From: Dipylidium caninum
Taxonomy: Eukaryota; Platyhelminthes; Cestoda; Cyclophyllidea; Dipylidiidae
Direction of reading: 5' to 3'
Length of the DNA stretch: 64,000 nt
Assembly: GCA_017562135.1 (NCBI GenBank)
Contig: QEYB01000725.1
Location: forward strand, 315,001-379,000
Part shown: piece after piece, positions 12,761-28,156 of the stretch
Layout: each line of letters begins with the position of its first letter
Position numbering within the stretch: position 1 is the stretch's first letter
Notes under the pieces: model-generated
The model's database searches: none
Told to the model about the DNA's origin: nothing
Seen by the model: only the letters and a program-made list of their open reading frames with translations
Made by a program: the position numbers and the translations under genes

Positions 12761-15491
12761 ATGGGCAAGAAGGGTAAAAAGAATCGCTTCAATCAGGTCC
12801 TCGATATCGATATCAGCTACTCCAGCAATAGCGTAAGAATGAATGTATTTTGTCCGCACTTGCATGCTGTTTGCTTTTGCAACTTCGATGATAACAACCG
12901 TCGACTCCTGTCTTGTTCTTCTCTGCTTGATAAATTACACACGCTTTCAGTTGTTGCGTATATTTCCCGTTAAAATCCTTTCCATTAAAAGAAATATGTA
13001 ACATTTAATTAATATTCACCGAAGGTCGTCGATGGGGCCTCTACCGCGCCAGCGGACCTCCACCTTTCGAAGGAAAAGGTCACGGAACTTCAACGTATCA
13101 AGGCTCAGCTCCCGTCTGCCCCTCAAGCCGTACGTTTAGAAGAAGAAATTGCTCGTATCCCAGATTTTGGACCTTTTCGTTTGGTGCTCGTGAACGTTGC
13201 TTTCTCAGCCACTTTGAAAGACATTGAAGAGTAAGCTAATGAGATATGTTATCTGCCCCAGTATTTAGTTAGCATAATGTGTATTTATTTTCTGTGTATT
13301 CAGCTTCTTTCTTCCGATTCGTCCTCTGCATATTCGCATCGTCGAAGAAGATGGCCACTTTCGCGGATACTGTTTCGTAGATTTTGCCAACAGAGCTGAT
13401 TTGACTAGTGCTATGGAAAAGAATAATGCCTTCCTCCTTAATCGTCGTGTAACCATGCGTATTGCTGACCAGGTAAACGAGAAATATTAGTGTTTTTACG
13501 TTCCTTCATTTCAGTTGGCAATAAGTTATTTCATTTCTAGAATGATACTGGCAACAGACGCGGATATGGTAGTCGCGATGGCTTTAGTTCTCGTCGGTCT
13601 GATTATAGAAGGTAATTTTTTTGTTTCTGTCTTAATGAGGAGTAGTGGAATTATTCTCTGTACAACTTATAAACGCTCTACTCTTTAACTTGCCTAAGAA
13701 CTCTTGCGGAACATCATTCGTTATACATTTTAAACAGTATTTCTTCTCCTTTGTGCGCGTGGTACATTTCCAAATATGCTATTAGTTCTTTTATTTGGTT
13801 AAACCCTGGGCATTTATTAAATTAATTCTTTTGTGTTATGTTCACCTACCACCAAGCAATCAGTTGACACTTCCAATTTCATCTTAATGCCACTAGTTGT
13901 GTAATAATTGTCAAATGTCGTTAATGAGGTTCTGTACAGAGTAATTGTCGTCGGTATTTTTCATTTCACCTACTTTGAATAAAATCTACTTTTGGTGAAA
14001 TTATCTGGGAAAGGCAGTATGCAACACTACCAAGGATTTTTCCTAACTAGTCGCGGATTCGACGCAGCCGGCGAGGGTGGTGCCGACCCTGCAGGATGGA
14101 CACGTAGGGCAGTCCGCCCGCCTCCTCATCATCCTATTCCGCCAGTTCATGCAACATCTATGTCTTCTGCCTCACCCTCGACCGCAGCCGGCCCACCGCC
14201 CGATCGTCCCGTCATCCGTCTGGCTCCGCGCACGATACCACTTAATGCTGATGTAGATGAGGCCACGGCATCCGCTCGACATGCCGCCATTTTTGGTGCT
14301 GCCAAACCGGTTGATACTGCTGCTCGAGAGCGTGAAATAGAGGAGGTAATAGCAAAAGACAGTACCTACTGCTTCTACTTTATTCGGATGCTTAATTTTT
14401 GGTGTATGCACAAGCTTTCAGACCTCATCCGTGGAGGGTTTTCATTTTATTGACTGTGAGGCGCGTCATATTCCTACTAGTTAGGTCTTCTTAGCCCTTT
14501 CTGCCAGCGAATAGTAATTTGTAAATATTAGCCACGTGGATATAAATTTTGGCTATATTTATTGGTTCTAATGACATGTGTTTGAAGTGAAGCTTGTAGT
14601 TAGTGCATTTGGTTTCTGAAGTGGATATCGCACGTGATTTCGGTTTTTTGGTGTCCTAGTCCATTTGCGGGTGTTGGTGGCATCACCAGTGGTTTCAATT
14701 TGGTGGATTTCGAAGTTCTTTGTACTTTCTATATTTAATTAAGGCATAATCATTGTGCTACTTTACGTATACTTGTACCAGTATCTTGGAACGACCCGAT
14801 ACAATCTTTATTCATGCTTGGTGGTTTACCTGTTTTATGTACACTGGTATTTCTTCAGCCAATGTAGGATTCCATTGAATATAATCTGTTTGACGTGGTG
14901 GATATTAACCGCCGTATCAACTTCTTACTCATATTTGTATATTTAATAGCGCTTTAGCAACACATTTATGACCCAAAACTATCATAGGTACACGATTTCG
15001 ATTTGTGCTAGTAAATCGTACATCTCCACCAACCCCATTAGTGATTTCACAGTAGTAAGCAAACATCCTTTTTTATATTAAGAAAGCTCCCCATTAATTT
15101 TTCACCACCGCTATAAGTCAAAAGCTATTTCAAGGCTTTTGTGTAATTTCTACTCCCATAGAAACTTTCACAGGCTTCCATCAAGAATAGGAAACCACAA
15201 ACGGCAGTAAAAGAACCCGTTCCTTCTACTACCGTAAGTGTTCTCCAGTCCCCATCTCTCCGTATAAAGCCCCCTTTTGTCATCCGTTTCACGAAATTTA
15301 TTTCCACTTTCTTTTTTGGGTGATTGACTTTAACATTCTCGCATCATTTGGCGTGTAACTTTGATGAATTTAAGTGATTTTTTGCTTCTCAGGAATCACA
15401 GGAGATTCTAACATCCGAGAAGCCACAGGGGCAACAACAAGCACGTCGTCAGAACGCATGGGCGAAGCCACTGGTGACAACGCGAGACTAG
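12761..15491 (+). CDS. EIF4B: Eukaryotic translation initiation factor 4B
   Basis: Cofactor of the eIF4A helicase during mRNA recruitment to the 40S subunit, cytoplasmic (family knowledge). Exons: 12761-12832, 13025-13230, 13304-13472, 13541-13611, 14051-14345, 15393-15491; phases 0,2,0,2,0 all agree. The start has a good context (AACCATGG) and gives the basic N-terminus MGKKGKKNRFNQ. One RRM follows at about residues 50-145, with RNP1 RGYCFVDF and a weaker RNP2 LVLVNV. A short Arg/Gly stretch (RRGYGSRDGFSSRRSD) comes next, then the eIF4B signature IFGAAKPVDTAAREREIEE. The last exon is Gln-rich and stops at 15489-15491. At about 303 residues it is much shorter than human eIF4B (about 611) and lacks a long DRYG-repeat region. 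The intron before the last exon is 1047 nt and could hide a small exon. The exon 1 donor (AGC|GTAAGA) and exon 2 acceptor (GAAG|GTC) are the least certain sites. Confidence 0.88.
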
Positions 15492-17006
15492 GTCCGCGCC
15501 TTCCACCCTCACTCCAGTTAGCTGCCTTATACATCATACCACGTCTCCCCTCTCGAGTTTTCTTCGGTCTCTCGATTCCTACCTTTTCTGCTGATGCTGC
15601 CCGCTCTTAAACTAACCGCCATCTGTTCGTCTGTTTGTGACACACCGCTCTCAGTAGACCTCTCGCTTCTCTCTGTGCGCGTGTATAGAAGGGTTTCTGT
15701 ACCGGGAAACAATAGTTCCCCATGATGGTGAGCTTGATTTTTGTCTCTTACGTTCTATAAAATGGAAGTGAAGTAGGCTGTTCCCAAGTAGAAAACGATT
15801 CACGTTAATGCATGGTTTGAGGCTGCAATTTGGTTAGCGAAAGTGGCTCTCGTCTTGGTAGTGTTGAGTTTGGAAGGGCATTGTGGGCCTTAACAGCTAA
15901 AACCGGGGGCGGGGTGTTAACACTCGGCTTTGCGAGTTCGGTCATATTTCTAGTTGTTACACGTTTCAAGGCTATTGTTAGAAGAATCCAGGTAATCTGC
16001 GTGAGTTGTCGCCTGTGTTGTCTTTTTAATGATTAGTTGCGGCGCGGTTGCTGTTGAACTACCATGTCTCTGAGACCAGCGGCCTGTTGAATTGGGTGGT
16101 CCCAAGACATGATCGTCCGGCTATGGTAGTTTCTAGCTTTTTTGGAGGGACGTGATAACAACTTCCTCGAAACCCGAAAAATTTTGATCTTTTGGATATG
16201 GAAGATAATAACTGATAAGTGATATTGAGTAGGACCAAATTTTTCACATTCTATTAAACACGATCAATAGTCATAATCATATATATTAAACGTTATCAAA
16301 GGTTACTTAATAGTGCCTCTAACTAATCGCGGCAAACATCTTTTGATTAAGAGAAGATGCTTTCACGAGGTACCTCTAAAAAAGTATAATTGCGTACGAA
16401 ATCTTAATTACCGAAGTCGTAGGTCCCTCTTAATAATACTTTAAAATGGTTTTCTACTAATTTTAAAATAATTGCAAGGTCTTAAATGTTACCAAATACT
16501 ACACACTAAAATATTACATAAAAATTTTGGCCGTAATATGTTAATATTGTTAAATCCAACCTTGCCTAACGTTATCACCTGCTGCTTATCGATAATTCCA
16601 GACGCTTTGTTTACATAAATCGATTTGTTGATTCTACCGCTGTGTGGGATTTCATACTGTAATATTAGTAGCATAGCACAAGGTTCGAGTGTCCGACGTC
16701 ATATTGATAAGTGGGTTCATAAATGAAAATTACAAATGTTAATCCTGGTCAAATATTAACGTAGACTAGCTTGTTATAGAAATAATCCACAATCTCCTTG
16801 GCCTTAATTTACAAAAACAGTTTTACAAAATAGAAGCCGGATCAATCTCTCTCTAATTTCGTTGAGTACTCACGTAACTTTATTCTGATAAAGTCCTTAG
16901 TCGTGGAAACAGTCATCAGTGAAAAGTGTCGTTTCTGTGGGTTGATACGCATCGAAACCATCTTCTAATCAGGCTTGCTATGATAGGCCATAGTTTGACA
17001 GTGCCA
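15492..17006. other. Intergenic region between eIF4B and CFAP410
   Basis: An AT-rich spacer between two genes on the same strand. It should hold the eIF4B 3' UTR and the CFAP410 promoter. I see no coding exon, RNA gene or clear regulatory motif; the short open frames here have no recognisable similarity. Confidence 0.45.
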
Positions 17007-20000
17007 ATGATTTTAAGACGAGCTCAAAAGAACTCGTTAGAAAGCGTGAAACGTGTTAACTTGTGGTAGGTTTCCCTTCTACTTCGTTATTTGTTATTAA
17101 TCAAGGGGTCTACGGATATGTGACGCATCTATTCTGCATAGCTTGCCAGCTCTTGAAGTTATTTCTTTAAGGTTTACTGACTTGAAAACTCAAAAAATTC
17201 CTATATTACAGTTCTAACAATATTTCTAGTCTCCAGTGCTTCTCCTCTTGCGTGAATCTGAAGGAACTCTACCTTCGAAACAATGCCATTTTTGATCTTA
17301 ATGAAGTCCGCCATCTGAGTAGTCTTGCATTGCTGCACACACTATTCCTACTTGGCAATCCTTGTTGCTACTCTGCAAGTAATTCCGCGCCAACATATTT
17401 TCTGAGCGCTCCTACTTTTGCTATTTAGATGTTGAAAAGATTGATACTTCAACGGAAACATCAAACCATTATCGACCGACGGTCATTAAGCTTGTCCCAT
17501 CTTTGGAGCGTCTTGACTTAAAAAGTGAGCATTTGTTCGTAACTGACCAATAATTTATTGTTCTAACCCCTCGAAGCAATCTACTTTTAGTTTGGTTTTT
17601 CATACGAAAGATATTTGGCCTTACAGTGTGGGCTCCGTGGGCCGTTGCGTTTAATAGGCCGGTTAGATAGGCACCTTTTGCCGCTAGGAGGATAATTTGA
17701 CATCCTCCGACGTCTCCATATTTCCTATAAACGATTGGAAGTGGCCGGGACGTTATAATCGCGTTGCATTGGCAAAGGTACGGTTCATAAAAAATGATTC
17801 CCTCTCTTTCGTACAATGCGCATTGGGGAGAATTCGGTTACCCACCACTTCATGGTCGTGTATTTCTTGATTCGCAGCTGCAGAAAGGTCCCACAAAGGG
17901 TAGTAAGAGCTATTGAAATTTGAACAAGATATAGAACTCTCAAAAGACGCAATCACAGGAGGAATAGCACTCATCTACAATGGTTAACTGATTTCTCTTT
18001 TCCAGTGGTGTCCGAAGAGGAGAGGTTGTTAATCAGACAGTCGACGCCCCCTCTTTCCTCATCCAGTGGAAAGCCTGTCCAGGTTGATGAAGAGATGCTT
18101 GCCGAAGTGACACATGTACAGACCAACCTGTATCACTGGAAACGGAGTTACAAAATGTAGGCAACGTCTTTTTTGTGTGTTCGCACATTCAGCTTAACGT
18201 TTAGAGACCTGATGCTATCGGCACAAACGGGCACTTACTTTGCTTATACCTCTGCGGCTTATTCTCTATCCATGCTGACACACCAACTCTTTGGGGAGTA
18301 ACAGACGCTTCTCTGCCTTACAGCAAAGAGAGTATGATGTGGTCACACCTGCATCGCGTACAGAAGTTGACTGTTCGGGCACAAGGGAAGAGAGCACGTA
18401 AGTCCTCACGCATGTGAGTATGCTAATGACATATTGGCGTCGCTGTGTTTGCCTAATTACTCTTTGGAGTATGAGATATGAAAATCTCAAGCTTTCACGA
18501 GCTGACGTGGCCATAACAAATGGGGCGCGTGGAGAATTAACACCGACTCGATGGCGATTCTCGTGGCGGCATGAGGATCATGTGGCGTTAAAGTAAAGCA
18601 TCCACACCATCACCTCGGGCATTTCATCCGGGACAATTCTGAGCAAGATGTGAAAGAGGACGGAGACTTGAGGGGTTTTACCTCAAGTAACGGAGTGCTG
18701 ATTTGAAACTAGGTGATGGAAATGGGTCACTTTCTACGTGTCAATGGGAAAAACCCTTAGTGACAGTAAACTTCTTAGTTCTTGATACGAGTCTTTCTAC
18801 TTTTAACTTCCGCCTGTCCGAAAAATCTTTGCCGTATTAGGTCCGTGAGCACTAATGAGCCTAACTGTGTCCGCTACAATTTATTATGAGTGCCAATCTC
18901 GTTTGATCAAGTGCCTTTGTCTATAGCCTCGGCTCTACCGACAGAAACGCCGACGAAACGGACCAGTCCGTGCGCGCGACAATCTCCAACCTCTCATTGG
19001 TAAATAAACAGGTAAGTCTTTTATAATTTTTGATAATTTGTGTAAATGTCCTACACAGTGGCGGGTTTGCTCACTGACTGCTTTCTTCAACAGCCGTCAA
19101 CGCCCCCCACTACTTCCCCTCCTTATTTGTAGATAAGGGGGGCCGGGGGATAGAAGTGAGGTCGTCTTGCGACCTTATGCACTTTAGCACTTCAACAGCG
19201 TTGTGGGTGTTGTTCACCTCAAATTTAATGCAGCCGTTAAGTCTCCTTGGCTGGGAAATGTTTCGTTCATGGGGCGACTTGTCTGCACGGAGATTATTCG
19301 ACTTCTGCCTCATTTGGGGCAAAGTTGATGGGGTGTCAGGCACATACCATGTAGTCGATGCGAGGTTTGTTTGGTCAGAAGTGCTGCCGGCCAGAGAAGC
19401 GGCTCGACAACGGATACGTGCGCGGGGAGACGTGTCGTAAGAAGTGGGGATGTGGAGCCAAGATTACACGGCGAATTGCCTCTCAATTCCGGTGCTATTT
19501 GTGTGCCAGTGCGATGTTACTTAATTTCGAATTAGTAACCAGAGTGAGGGTTAAAATAATTTTCTTATTCCGCTGCCCGCGCGGCCTGTTTCGAAAAATT
19601 GTCGGCTGCTGTAGACTGAACTTCTGCGTGCCGTTGAGATGCATGAGAAAGGAAATTGGAGTTGAACAATGTCCATTTGATGGCAGTTATCGTTAGAGGA
19701 CCGCGTCCACTTGTCGTAGTACTTTAGCTCCGCAAGTGTTCTTTTTTGGGTTGGAGTTAGCCTCGTCATTCGGTCACAATATGATAAAATAAAGCCCGTT
19801 ACATTTTAGCGATCAAAGTGATCCTTCGTGTCGGTACTTTGTTAGTTCGGAACGCCGGCACCAAATGCCTCAACGATGGGCAAAATGTTCCCGCCTACAG
19901 GTACTCCATAAGGCGATGATTCCCCTCTGATGATAGGAGCTCTTTTCTCCCTATTGCAACTTGAAGTTTGTCGAAAAGACAAATTGGCCAGTCCAAAGTC

Positions 20001-21130
20001 CACACGTTTGCTTCGAAGACTCAAACGGCCCTTTCCCACCGCCACTTTTTTGGCTGAGTGGATGCTTGTTCGCGTTGTGGACTTTGAACCGGGCAGTTCA
20101 ACCCTCGGCGTATTGTTTACCTCACGAGAATGGAACGCGATTGATGCACGATTTCTCGTCAGCGATGGTGCAGCGGATGAAAGCACCGCTGATCCCAGCG
20201 GCCGACTGCAATGACAGGAGCGTTTGCTTAGGGTTGAAGGGTTTCCCAGGTCGACCTGCTTAGGTAGTTAATGCACCCGGCCAGTGATACTTCATATGGA
20301 GAAGATGTTTTCAGCAACGCATACGTCTCCGCTTTGAAAGCGTGGATAAGACGTTTGCCTCACGCATGCCAGACCCGGAAGGCAAGTTTCGCTTCCGGAG
20401 GCTTAATTAGGGGGCGTTTACGCGTGTTGAGGGACGAGCGTTGAGTCCTCAATTAACCGCTCTCAGTCAAAGTTGCAGTCATCTAATTGTCGTCCCCGTG
20501 GCTTTCGGCTTTTATTATCGCAAATCAGCTTCGGCGCTTCTAGTCGGAGTGGAATGACGGTATAATTCGGCTTCCGTTCCCCTCTACCTCTTAAAAGGCT
20601 GCAAAAGAGATGTGTGCTTCTCGAGAATTTGTTTAGGCTTCCTCCTACGTGACGGTTAATGACACCGCTCCGGCCGTGTTTACGCGGTTAAACTTATTTT
20701 GCTCTCAAACTAAATTGGCACAAACATTGTGACCTTAACCAATGATTTTCGCCCCGGGAGGGCGATTTAGTCTTCGTTCCCACGTTAACTTCGAAATGAA
20801 GTCAAAACCGGTTGTGCGCGTGTGCTATTAGCCAGCTTGACCGGCAGGTTTCCCGTCCAAACCGCTCGCGAAAGCTGCTAATTTTGAGTCAGTGCAGTTG
20901 ACGAAAGTTGAGAGGTCGGCAAGGCGGGTGGCCAAGAAGTAAGTTGCTCACAGCGCGGTATGTTTGACATTCAGGCGTTGACCGAGATTCTGCATCTGCT
21001 GCCCCGCCTGAACAGCGACGCCCTCGGACTCCTGGCCAACGAGATCGCCAACAGACGTCGTCGAAGTGGCGACTCGATAGCTCAGTCGTCGCCGCGTCTC
21101 ACCGCCTCCTCCTCCTCCCCCCATCTTTGA
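17007..21130 (+). CDS. CFAP410: CFAP410 (C21orf2) leucine-rich-repeat ciliary protein
   Basis: Basal-body/ciliary protein that in vertebrates partners the kinase NEK1 (family knowledge). Exons: 17007-17065, 17106-17171, 17212-17378, 17429-17524, 18006-18156, 18927-19011, 20975-21130; phases 2,2,1,1,2,0 agree throughout. The protein (about 259 residues; human 256) starts MILRRAQKNSLESVKRVNLW, like the family N-terminus. LRRs follow (LPALEVISLSSNNISSLQ, LKELYLRNNAIFDL), then the LRR-cap with GNPCCYS and PSLERLDLKMVSEEERLL. The last exon encodes the C-terminal helical oligomerisation module (LTEILHLLPRLNSDALGLLA) and a short Ser/Arg tail. An in-frame ATG at 16980 would add nine residues. The first three introns are only 40, 40 and 50 nt, while the last is 1963 nt of GC-rich DNA. 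Confidence 0.9.
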
Positions 21131-24000
21131 CCGACTGGTCTCCTCGTGTTGTCTTCTTCTCTGTTTCATTAATGTTTTTTTGTTACATCTGTTTTCTGAA
21201 ATACAAGTGAGTCAAGCTGGCCTTTCAGGGGCTGGAGACAACCCGAGTTCCCGAATGACTTGCCCATGGGCATTTGCCGCGCACGCGATTTGGTGTGGCA
21301 TTCTCGCGCCCTCCGCGCCGATCGCCTTGGAGCTGACCAGACGCTTAAAAATTTTGCACGCTCCCCAAAAATGCGCGTCTCGAGACGCGGTGTTTTGTCA
21401 CCTCAAAGTGGGTGTGGAATGAGGTTGCAGGCGTGGCAGGGGTGGGGGCGGGGGCGGGGGGTTGCCTAGTCCAAGCTGGCGACTTCGGTCGTCGGGGCGG
21501 GAGCCGATTCCTCGTCCCATCCATCGCCTATTGGCCACAGGGAGGAAACTGCACAAAATTCGACATGTCGCAGGGGAGAGGATCCCTTCAACTGGCAGGA
21601 AGTGAGAGCAAGTGGGATGGTTTGTCACCTCGCAAACAACTAATTATTTACTTCTGCGTCTCGTAGCGCGTAAGAAATGAAAATTAAACGATGAATGCGT
21701 GTTCATAAAACAGAGTGCAATGGGAGTTTCCGGGGCGTTGGGGAGGGCAGGAGGTGGGGGGGGTGGAGGGGGCGCGTGGAAATGCATTGCGTTTGCCGTG
21801 TCCCCGGGCGCCGGAGACGCAACGCTGCGGTCGCTGCACGTCGAACGCCTTTCCGTCGACGCGGCTCGGGCCAACTTCAGAGGCTGAGCCAAGGGGCGTC
21901 TCTGCTGACAGCGCGTCCCGCTGATGTCTCCTTCGTCCACGCCTCGTGGTTGTCAAAAAATGGTGAGAAATGCTGGAGACATAGGACGTTGACGAGTGCT
22001 TCAAGCACGTCTAACGTTTACGACATGGTGTTGCCCGCCCAGCAGCAGCCACCCCGGCTGTAGGGTTTTTCTCATTCCTCTGGAGTTCTTAAAAGCTTCG
22101 GGGTGGTCAACGGGCGGTTGGTTTTCTTCCTCTCGTCCTTGGCAGTGGAGACTGAGACCTTGTTCCAAAAATCACGGGCATCTCCAAGCACCATCGAGAA
22201 GAAGTCGTTTGGAAGCGTGTTCTCCCGAAGCCGATTGTAGTCTTAAGAGTGGAGTTACGCGGCACGTGGCCGCCGAGTGCAGAGGGTGAAATAAATTGAC
22301 CTGGAGACGGGCAGACGAGAAACTTGTTGGAATTCCCCACCACCCAAACGAGCGGGCGAGGAGCGGTCGCCCACACGCTACATCCGAACTGCCGAACTGC
22401 GGCATCGCCCCATCCGTCCACCTGTCCATTCTCTACACAATCCCATTTTTTTAATTCTCCCTCCCGCAAGTTCTTTTACGCCCGCCCTTTCACCTCCTCA
22501 ATCGACTAGTAAATAAACAAACAAATCATTCGTTGGTACATTCACTCGACGACCCCCTGACTGATTCTCCCACCCGTTTCTCCTTGCAGTTTGGCCACCC
22601 GGCGCTCAACTCCTCAACAATTTAGTAAATAAAGGGGAGGAACGCTCAGTTGGCCGAGTGTCACAGCAATAAGCGCCTAATCGGCCGAAGGGGGAAGCGG
22701 AGTGACCAACTGCTGCGTCCTCTCATTACTTCCCTCCCTTCCCGTCCCATTCAATTAAACTTTACTTCATTGACTCCTGAGCTTGGAAAATATTCCCCTC
22801 ATTCATCAACTCATCTAAGCTCTAATTGGCCGAGTGCTTCATTCCTCCACCTATTCTCTTGTTCATTTTATTCAGTCGGTTATTTCTTCATGATTTACTT
22901 TGGAATCCTCCGTTTACTTCATTCCATTAACTGTTCATTATTTCGTCAAGCAGTTGGCTATTTAACTTCCCCATTTCCTCAATTGGTAATTCAACCTTTC
23001 AGCCCAGGGGGTCGCAAGAGCCCAGTCGCCCGCCTTTGCGACAATCAAATTTGCAATCAACGGCGCGAAAGCGCGCTGTCGAGAACTTGAGGCGAAAGTC
23101 GGAATTAGGGGAGGGAGAAGGCGAAGGAATTGTCTCCAAACCCCCCACCACGTCGGTCAGCGTCGCAGAAGTGTATTGTTTGCGCCGTCGACGACGGGGC
23201 CTGCGAGGCGTCGGGAAGCTGCGGGCTCCATGCGACCTCCCTGGCTGCCTGGTTTTCCTACCCATCGACTGTTAAAACACTCTTAGCTGCCGACCATGTC
23301 CACGTGCCCTGAGCATCCTCCTCCTCCAACGCGAAAATATTTCCCACCTCTTTGAAGCGGATATTGCGAGAATGACTGTCAAGGAACAGTGACACGTCCG
23401 CCTGCAGCCACCAGCAAGAAGGTTTTTGTCCCGACGCATCTCCCTATGCTCCAGGCTGTTTCGCAAAACACGCCTGAGGGGGGCGGATGCGAGGCGAGGA
23501 GGCATCCGTAGCCCTCGGGCCAGCCTCGACGCTTCCGCTCCAGATCAGGCGTGGAAGAGGGCGGCGACGCAACGAATAGCAGAGTGCATGTGAGAGATCG
23601 CCTGGCTTGTTCAGCAGCAGCTCCGGCGTGCTGCCTCGAAATTGGTCCTCCACAAGGTCTACAGTGTTCCTGGACTCACTGAACACGGCCATGGCGAACA
23701 AATTATCACCTTGGAGTCAGCGTTTCCACCGTGAAATCGCTAAGAATTCCCCTCCTCCAAAGATCACTTGCCCAAAGCGGAGTTACTCCACACAAGAATT
23801 TCAGATAAGTTTCGACCCCATGTGAGGAAACGAACTTAATAACATTGTTGTTCACGCATATCCGGATATTGCACACAACAAAGCATATCGTTTCATAAAA
23901 AAGAAAGGAAAAAGTAATAGATTAAAGCAACAAATAAAATGGGGTGATAGGAGGAGGAAGAGGAGGGGCGTGGTGAATAAGAGATGGGAAAAAGAAGACA
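21131..24000. other. Intergenic region between convergent CFAP410 and RCAN genes
   Basis: Holds the 3' UTRs of two genes pointing at each other. The left part is GC-rich with strong G-runs (21439-21461 and 21735-21775). The right part, from about 23.8 kb, turns A-rich. Open frames here are short and in several overlapping phases; none is recognisable. Confidence 0.4.
21439..21461 (+). other. G-quadruplex-type motif
   Basis: Four runs of four to six guanines separated by single bases (T, C, C), about 310 bases past the CFAP410 stop codon. The sequence fits the textbook G-quadruplex pattern with one-base loops; folding is inference. If within the CFAP410 3' UTR it would also be present in the RNA. 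Confidence 0.6.
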
Positions 24001-26394
<2,394 letters not shown>

Positions 26395-26981
26395 TACATA
26401 TAGTACGGTAATTTACATCAATTAATAATTTCAAGTGTACGTGAGGGTTGTATTTAGGAACACAAGTCCGAAAAATTCGGATGGTCGACAAAATAACTTA
26501 AACAAATCAGTTACAAAGTTTACTACAAGACTTTGCTTTAACGTTGGGGACCACAAGTAAGTATCCCGCAACAAGACGAGCAAAATTTTTATGCCTAAAG
26601 ACATATTTTAATTAGTTTTTATCTCTCCAAATAACAGCGCCAGCTAATTTTCCTCTCGGTAGCTCTCGCGGGCCGCGACACCCGAAGCTACGGAAGTCAT
26701 CGCAAACCCGCTAATAGTAATTCAGGGCCCGACATCGTGAAACACCTGACCCACGACCTCTCTGAAATAAAATTCTCTGAGACAACCGGCCACAATCGCC
26801 TCAATGGAGAGCTATGCATTAACACGCGGCAGCAAATTCGCGCAGACGGCAACCGGATCAACGACCAGACAACAAATAGGCCAACCGTAGCAAAAAACAG
26901 ACATTACACAGTGAAGACGTTAAGGAACCTCTATGTAAATGAATATTTACACGCCAATAGACAAGATAACGTAGTGATAGC
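26395..26981. promoter_or_regulatory. Spacer: BRX1 3' region and RCAN promoter region
   Basis: A 587-nt gap between the BRX1 stop codon and the RCAN start codon, both minus strand. The RCAN start (TAATGG) has only a moderate Kozak context. A plus-strand frame at 26737-27111 covers the BRX1 last exon antisense and is not a gene. No specific element is visible. Confidence 0.4.
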
Positions 26982-28156
26982 TCAATTAAAAACGTCATCG
27001 GTCTCGTCTACTTCGTTAAGGATTGTCCGCAAATTGCTTCTTTTCCTGCTGCTTTTCTTAGCTTCTAACCTGTTCATGTATTTATACTGTTTATCAATCC
27101 TCAAAGCTTGACGAACCTATATAAAGAAGAGGTTACTATGGATTTAAAAATTGAACAAAATAAAGAGCAACAAACATGCCTTATTTGGCGAAATATACTT
27201 CGGATTCTCCCAGATAACAGGGCCGCTAAAACTACCCAGGAAAATCTTCATCGGAAAAAGCGAAAAACGAGGCCCTGAAATAGAATAGATTCATAGGAAC
27301 ACAGTTAGATAATACTGAATCATAAATGCAGAAAGAAAACGTTAATTCACCTATTTCAGAAAGGGCTCCACTTTCCTCAATAATCTGATAAACACGAAAC
27401 CAGATGCGTCCGGCAAAATAGATTACAGAAATAACTTTATCAGTGTACGGCTGCATTCTAGGGTGAAAGTTAGGTGTTCCGAATGACTGGATAAAAGCCT
27501 CTTTGAGGAGTTTCAAATGGGGCGCTTCGGGACTATCAAAACTGGGGTCGAAAGAGAGGATGGGGCGGCTGAATCGAAGCGCGTTGCCAGTCATTTTAAG
27601 TTCTGCCGTAGTGCTCATGTTCTCGACCAAGAATTTTGCAGAGGGACCGTTCGGAATGCAACTTAACCACATGTACAAATCACGTTTTTTTCGGCCTTCA
27701 AAAAAGACCACCTGAAAAAGTTAATCGGAATAAGGAATGTGAATCAGCTTATACCAAGTGGTGTCGATTACGGATTTTACCTTCGTGGCATTTCGGATGT
27801 CCGCAACCTCATTTATCAGAGGAAGATCTTGCTTAGCATCCATTTTAGTGTCAGACTTGGCATGAGGCATCATGCCTAGGAGGTCCTTCATAAGATGACG
27901 GCCCAATGCGGAAACTCCACGAGAACAAATAAATAATATGCGTTCACGATTCCTCCATTGAGCCTTTCTAACGGGTTTAGCATCCGACCTCCGTTTAGAA
28001 GGCAATAACTTAGCTACAATAGGTCTGTCAAGAGGCGTAGCAATAGTTCTTACGTCGTTTTAATTGCTGTTGTAACTTTGGGCTTTCGATAAATTTTCCA
28101 GAAGCTAATCAAATTTGGCATGCGAATAGAATGCGCTCACCTTCACGTTTAGGCAT
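26982..28156 (-). CDS. BRIX1: Ribosome biogenesis protein BRX1 (Brix domain)
   Basis: Nucleolar factor for 60S subunit assembly (family knowledge). Exons: 28156-28141, 28013-27781, 27711-27351, 27274-27180, 27116-26982; phases 1,0,1,0 agree. Exon 1 codes only MPKRE plus one base. The Brix domain runs from ILFICSRGVSALGRHLMKDL and MMPHAKSDTKMD through INEVADIRNATK, VVFFEGRKKRDLYMWLS, GPSAKFLVENM and SRPILSFDP to RIWFRVYQIIEE, IGPRF and GSFSGPVIWENPKYISPN. The tail is basic (NRLEAKKSSRKRS) and ends DETDDVFN. About 279 residues, shorter at both ends than human BRX1 (353). The fourth intron (27179-27117) begins GC rather than GT: AAG|GCATGT with acceptor TATATAG. It is required to join SPNK to VRQALRIDKQYKY in the family's order. 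Confidence 0.93.

Noticed and set aside
12611..12865. Minus-strand frame opposite the eIF4B start
   Set aside because: It overlaps the antisense of eIF4B exon 1, which has a good Kozak start and family N-terminus. I could not fit splice phases to DDX24.
26737..27111. 124-codon plus-strand frame
   Set aside because: Antisense of the last BRX1 exon, which is supported by homology and splice phase.
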